The notes under the pieces were generated by a model. The model was not told where the DNA came from. It searched no databases and saw only the letters and a list, made by a program, of their open reading frames with translations. The translations under genes were made by a program, and so were the position numbers. A stretch of DNA of 46,755 nucleotides from Planctomycetota bacterium. GTDB lineage: Bacteria; Planctomycetota; UBA1135; GCA-002686595. The stretch lies in NCBI GenBank assembly GCA_021730845.1, contig JAKFYL010000065.1, positions 1 through 46,755 of the forward strand, given 5' to 3'. Below, piece after piece: positions 44,656 to 46,755 of the stretch (position 1 is its first letter; each line of letters starts with the position of its first letter).

Positions 44656-46755
44656 GGACGACCTCCTCGACCGAGGACGCCGCCATAGGTAAGGGCGTAG
44701 AGCACGTGCAAGCCGATGAGCACGAGCATCAGCACGGCGAGCCAGCGGTGCAGGTAGCGCCAGGTGTTCAGGATCGCGCGCAGATCCTCTAGGTGCGAGG
44801 CTGCCAGGCCCGTGCGGTAGGCCTGTTTGGCCATGAGCAAGGTTTCCGCGAGCTCCGCTGGCGGCACATCATGTTGTGTGCCCATGCCGTGGATCGACTT
44901 GAGCGCCATGCGCAAGCGCCGCTCGCCCGAGTACAGCGCGCGCACTCGCCCGAGGAAAGTAGCCTGCCACTGGATGGACTCGATCAGTTTCTCGATCTCG
45001 CGCCGCGCCAGCTCGACGAACTTCCAGTTGGACTTGTCCAACTGCTCTAGTTGCCCATGCAGCCGCAGCTTGAGTTCTTCCAACTCCAATTCGCGGCCAT
45101 TGGCGGCGCGTGGCAAACGCGCGTAGAAGTACCGGCCGATCGCGCCCGTGACCAGCAAGACGCCCATGAGCCAAAGCGCGTGCCCCCCGACCGTGTGGCG
45201 CGGCGACATGGCCGAGTGCAGGAGCGCGACCAAGAAGGCCATGATTCCAGTGCCGATGTGGCTGGTCATCCAAGCCCCGAGCGAACCGAGCTGGAAACCC
45301 AGCCAGCGCGCACGGCGCACCAGATAAAGCAAGTTGACGAAGACCAGCGCGAGCGACGCGATACCCAGACCCAGCCCGACATTGCGACCCGGACGCAGCA
45401 GCTCGTGCTTGTCCAAGGACGGACGGATTTCGTTCGGAAGCCAGTAGTAGTCAGAGTGCCAGGCCGCGAAAATCAACGCCGACAAAGACATCAACAGCGC
45501 GACGGCCAACGCTTGGGTGATTCCCGTGCCTTGTTCGATCAGGGGCTCCGATTTGGGCCTGAGATTGGGATCGAAGGACACGCCCGAATCGGATAGCAAC
45601 TGGAAGGGCGTGATACCCCCGGCCATGACGAATACTTCGTCGTTGGGAATTCGCTCGCGTCGCGCGGAGTCCCCATCCGCGATTTCTAGATCCACGGACT
45701 CCGGGTCGACCGCCAGCAACTGGCTCTTGGTAAGCACGCGCAGCTTTCCTGCGGCGACGCTCGCTTGCAAGTTGGCTTCGTTGCGCGCGCGCAAACGGGT
45801 GAAATGCTCTCGTCGGTAGCTGAGCGTGACTTCGTTGCCGGGTTGTTCGGCGAGCCCGAGCGCCGTTTCCACGGCGCTGTCCCCGCCGCCGACGACCAGC
45901 ACGCGCCTGTTCTGGTAGGAGTGTGCGTCGATCAAGCTGTAGGAGACCTTGGCCAGTCCTTCCCCGGATACGCCCAACTTGCGCGGCGATCCACGCCGCC
46001 CCAAAGCTAGGCAGACGTTGCTGGCTTCGATCACTCCGGCCGAGGTTTGCACAGCGAACCCGCCGCCTTCCAAACGCTGCACGCCCTGGAACGAAACGCC
46101 GCCGTGGATGGGAAGCTGCTGCTCTTGGGCTACTTGCTCCCACAGCTGGATCAGTTCCTCTTTTTCGTAGCTCGTGCGCTTGAGCTGGCCATGCAAAGGC
46201 AGCTCGACCGGCTGCGTGACGACCAGCTTGCGGCGCGGATACTTGGCGACCGAGCCGCCCAGACGCTCCTCCTGATCGATCGTCACGAAGTGCAGGCCAG
46301 CGCGCTTGGCTTCTAGGGAACACGCGAGCCCCGCAGGCCCTGCACCCACTACACACAGGTCATAGCGCTGGCTGTCGCGAGCGCCGTCCGCTCGACTGCC
46401 GGCCGTGAGCGCCGCGACTTTCTGCGCGACAGCAGTACCCTGATCGATGGCGCTCTTGATCAAGGCATGCGCCGTAATCTCGCCGGCTAGGAACAAGCCC
46501 GGCGAGCCGACGGCTTCCAAGCCATCGGATAGTACAGGGACATCTTGGCGCTTGGCGAGGTTGGAAATCGTGACCGTGATCGCACCCGCCGGACACTCGC
46601 GCTCGCAAGCCGCGTGGCCCACGCAACGCGCGCCATTCACGACCATGGCCTGGCCGTGCACGAGTTGCAGCACGCCATCTTCGGGGCAGGCCGTAACGCA
46701 CGTGCCGCAGCCCAAGCAGCGCGATAGGTCGACGACCGGGTGGTGGAGAACGGAT
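44652..46755 (-). CDS. Ferredoxin / FAD-NAD(P) oxidoreductase / cytochrome b fusion (N-terminus beyond window)
   Basis: At least 700 residues; the frame is still open at the right edge, so the true start lies outside. In order there is a 4Fe-4S motif CLGCGTCVTACP and a second cluster motif CVGHAACERECP with His in place of one Cys. Next is a segment SPGLFLAGEITAHALIKSAI like the FAD-closing motif of thioredoxin-reductase folds. A FAD Rossmann motif (VVGAGPAGLACSLEAKRAGL) and a second nucleotide-binding motif (VLVVGGGDSAVETALGLAE) follow. The C-terminal third has membrane helices with paired histidines (SHIGTGIMAFLVALLH, YLHRWLAVLMLVLIGLHVLY), as in b-type heme domains. It likely takes electrons from NAD(P)H or ferredoxin and passes them through heme b to the 23-heme cytochrome, whose gene overlaps its stop codon. 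Confidence 0.88.
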   Translation of the reverse strand, partial: SVLHHPVVDLSRCLGCGTCVTACPEDGVLQLVHGQAMVVNGARCVGHAACERECPAGAITVTISNLAKRQDVPVLSDGLEAVGSPGLFLAGEITAHALIKSAIDQGTAVAQKVAALTAGSRADGARDSQRYDLCVVGAGPAGLACSLEAKRAGLHFVTIDQEERLGGSVAKYPRRKLVVTQPVELPLHGQLKRTSYEKEELIQLWEQVAQEQQLPIHGGVSFQGVQRLEGGGFAVQTSAGVIEASNVCLALGRRGSPRKLGVSGEGLAKVSYSLIDAHSYQNRRVLVVGGGDSAVETALGLAEQPGNEVTLSYRREHFTRLRARNEANLQASVAAGKLRVLTKSQLLAVDPESVDLEIADGDSARRERIPNDEVFVMAGGITPFQLLSDSGVSFDPNLRPKSEPLIEQGTGITQALAVALLMSLSALIFAAWHSDYYWLPNEIRPSLDKHELLRPGRNVGLGLGIASLALVFVNLLYLVRRARWLGFQLGSLGAWMTSHIGTGIMAFLVALLHSAMSPRHTVGGHALWLMGVLLVTGAIGRYFYARLPRAANGRELELEELKLRLHGQLEQLDKSNWKFVELARREIEKLIESIQWQATFLGRVRALYSGERRLRMALKSIHGMGTQHDVPPAELAETLLMAKQAYRTGLAASHLEDLRAILNTWRYLHRWLAVLMLVLIGLHVLYALTYGGVLGRGGRP

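Noticed and set aside
1-46755. tRNA, rRNA, CRISPR array, integrase or intact transposase
   Set aside because: No tRNA-like cloverleaf, regularly spaced direct repeats, or transposase/integrase motifs were recognised anywhere in the window.

Overview
The window is GC-rich bacterial DNA (about 60% GC) with long intergenic spaces, several decayed genes and few strong ribosome-binding sites. Several traits suggest Planctomycetota or a similar Gram-negative lineage: a sorbosone-dehydrogenase-like propeller fused to a DUF1080 domain, very heme-rich cytochromes, exported PRC-barrel proteins and outer-membrane beta-barrels. There is no rRNA or other marker gene, so this placement is a weak inference. 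No tRNA, rRNA, CRISPR array or intact insertion sequence was seen.

Region 1 (1-13,200) looks like an envelope/stress regulon. The minus strand carries a hybrid histidine kinase (CHASE3-PAS-PAS-HisKA-HATPase-receiver, cut by the left edge), a second small atypical kinase, a DUF1328 membrane protein and an NtrC-type sigma-54 activator. Divergent from the activator run a PRC-barrel protein, CsbD, a YqjD/YqjE/YqjK-like trio, an outer-membrane barrel, a ferritin-like protein and a disordered hydrophilic protein. By eye I find sigma-54 (-24/-12) promoters, each with GG-N10-GC spacing, in front of the DUF1328, PRC-barrel, DUF883, ferritin-like and disordered-protein genes. Two further matches lie in front of a coiled-coil lipoprotein and of a second PRC-barrel gene at 24 kb. 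The simplest reading is that the activator at 4076-5449, fed by a neighbouring kinase, switches on this dispersed set.

Region 2 (13,200-26,100) holds one giant gene, a cyclic beta-1,2-glucan synthase of 2741 residues (GT84 plus GH94). A gene-poor stretch follows, then the second exported PRC-barrel protein, a 138-bp element with perfect 22-bp terminal inverted repeats, a YbhP-like endonuclease/exonuclease/phosphatase protein, and a 49-residue lmo0937-family membrane peptide.

Region 3 (26,400-32,700) has a NarL-type two-component operon (PAS-GAF-PAS-HisKA_3-HATPase kinase plus regulator), a related kinase that stops before its ATPase domain, the frameshifted remains of a sodium:solute symporter, and an acyl-CoA synthetase.

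Region 4 (32,700-46,755) is a single-direction minus-strand cluster that looks like an electron-transfer conduit. In transcription order it encodes a ferredoxin/FAD/cytochrome-b membrane oxidoreductase (cut by the right edge), a 23-heme cytochrome c with an N-terminal membrane anchor, an outer-membrane barrel, a 7-heme lipoprotein, an 11-heme lipoprotein, a monoheme lipoprotein, and a propeller/DUF1080 protein. Tight spacing and two 4-bp overlaps support co-transcription. With 42 CXXCH motifs and a barrel between the large cytochromes, it resembles a porin-cytochrome system, but I do not recognise this arrangement as a described one. It is the best candidate here for an undescribed system.
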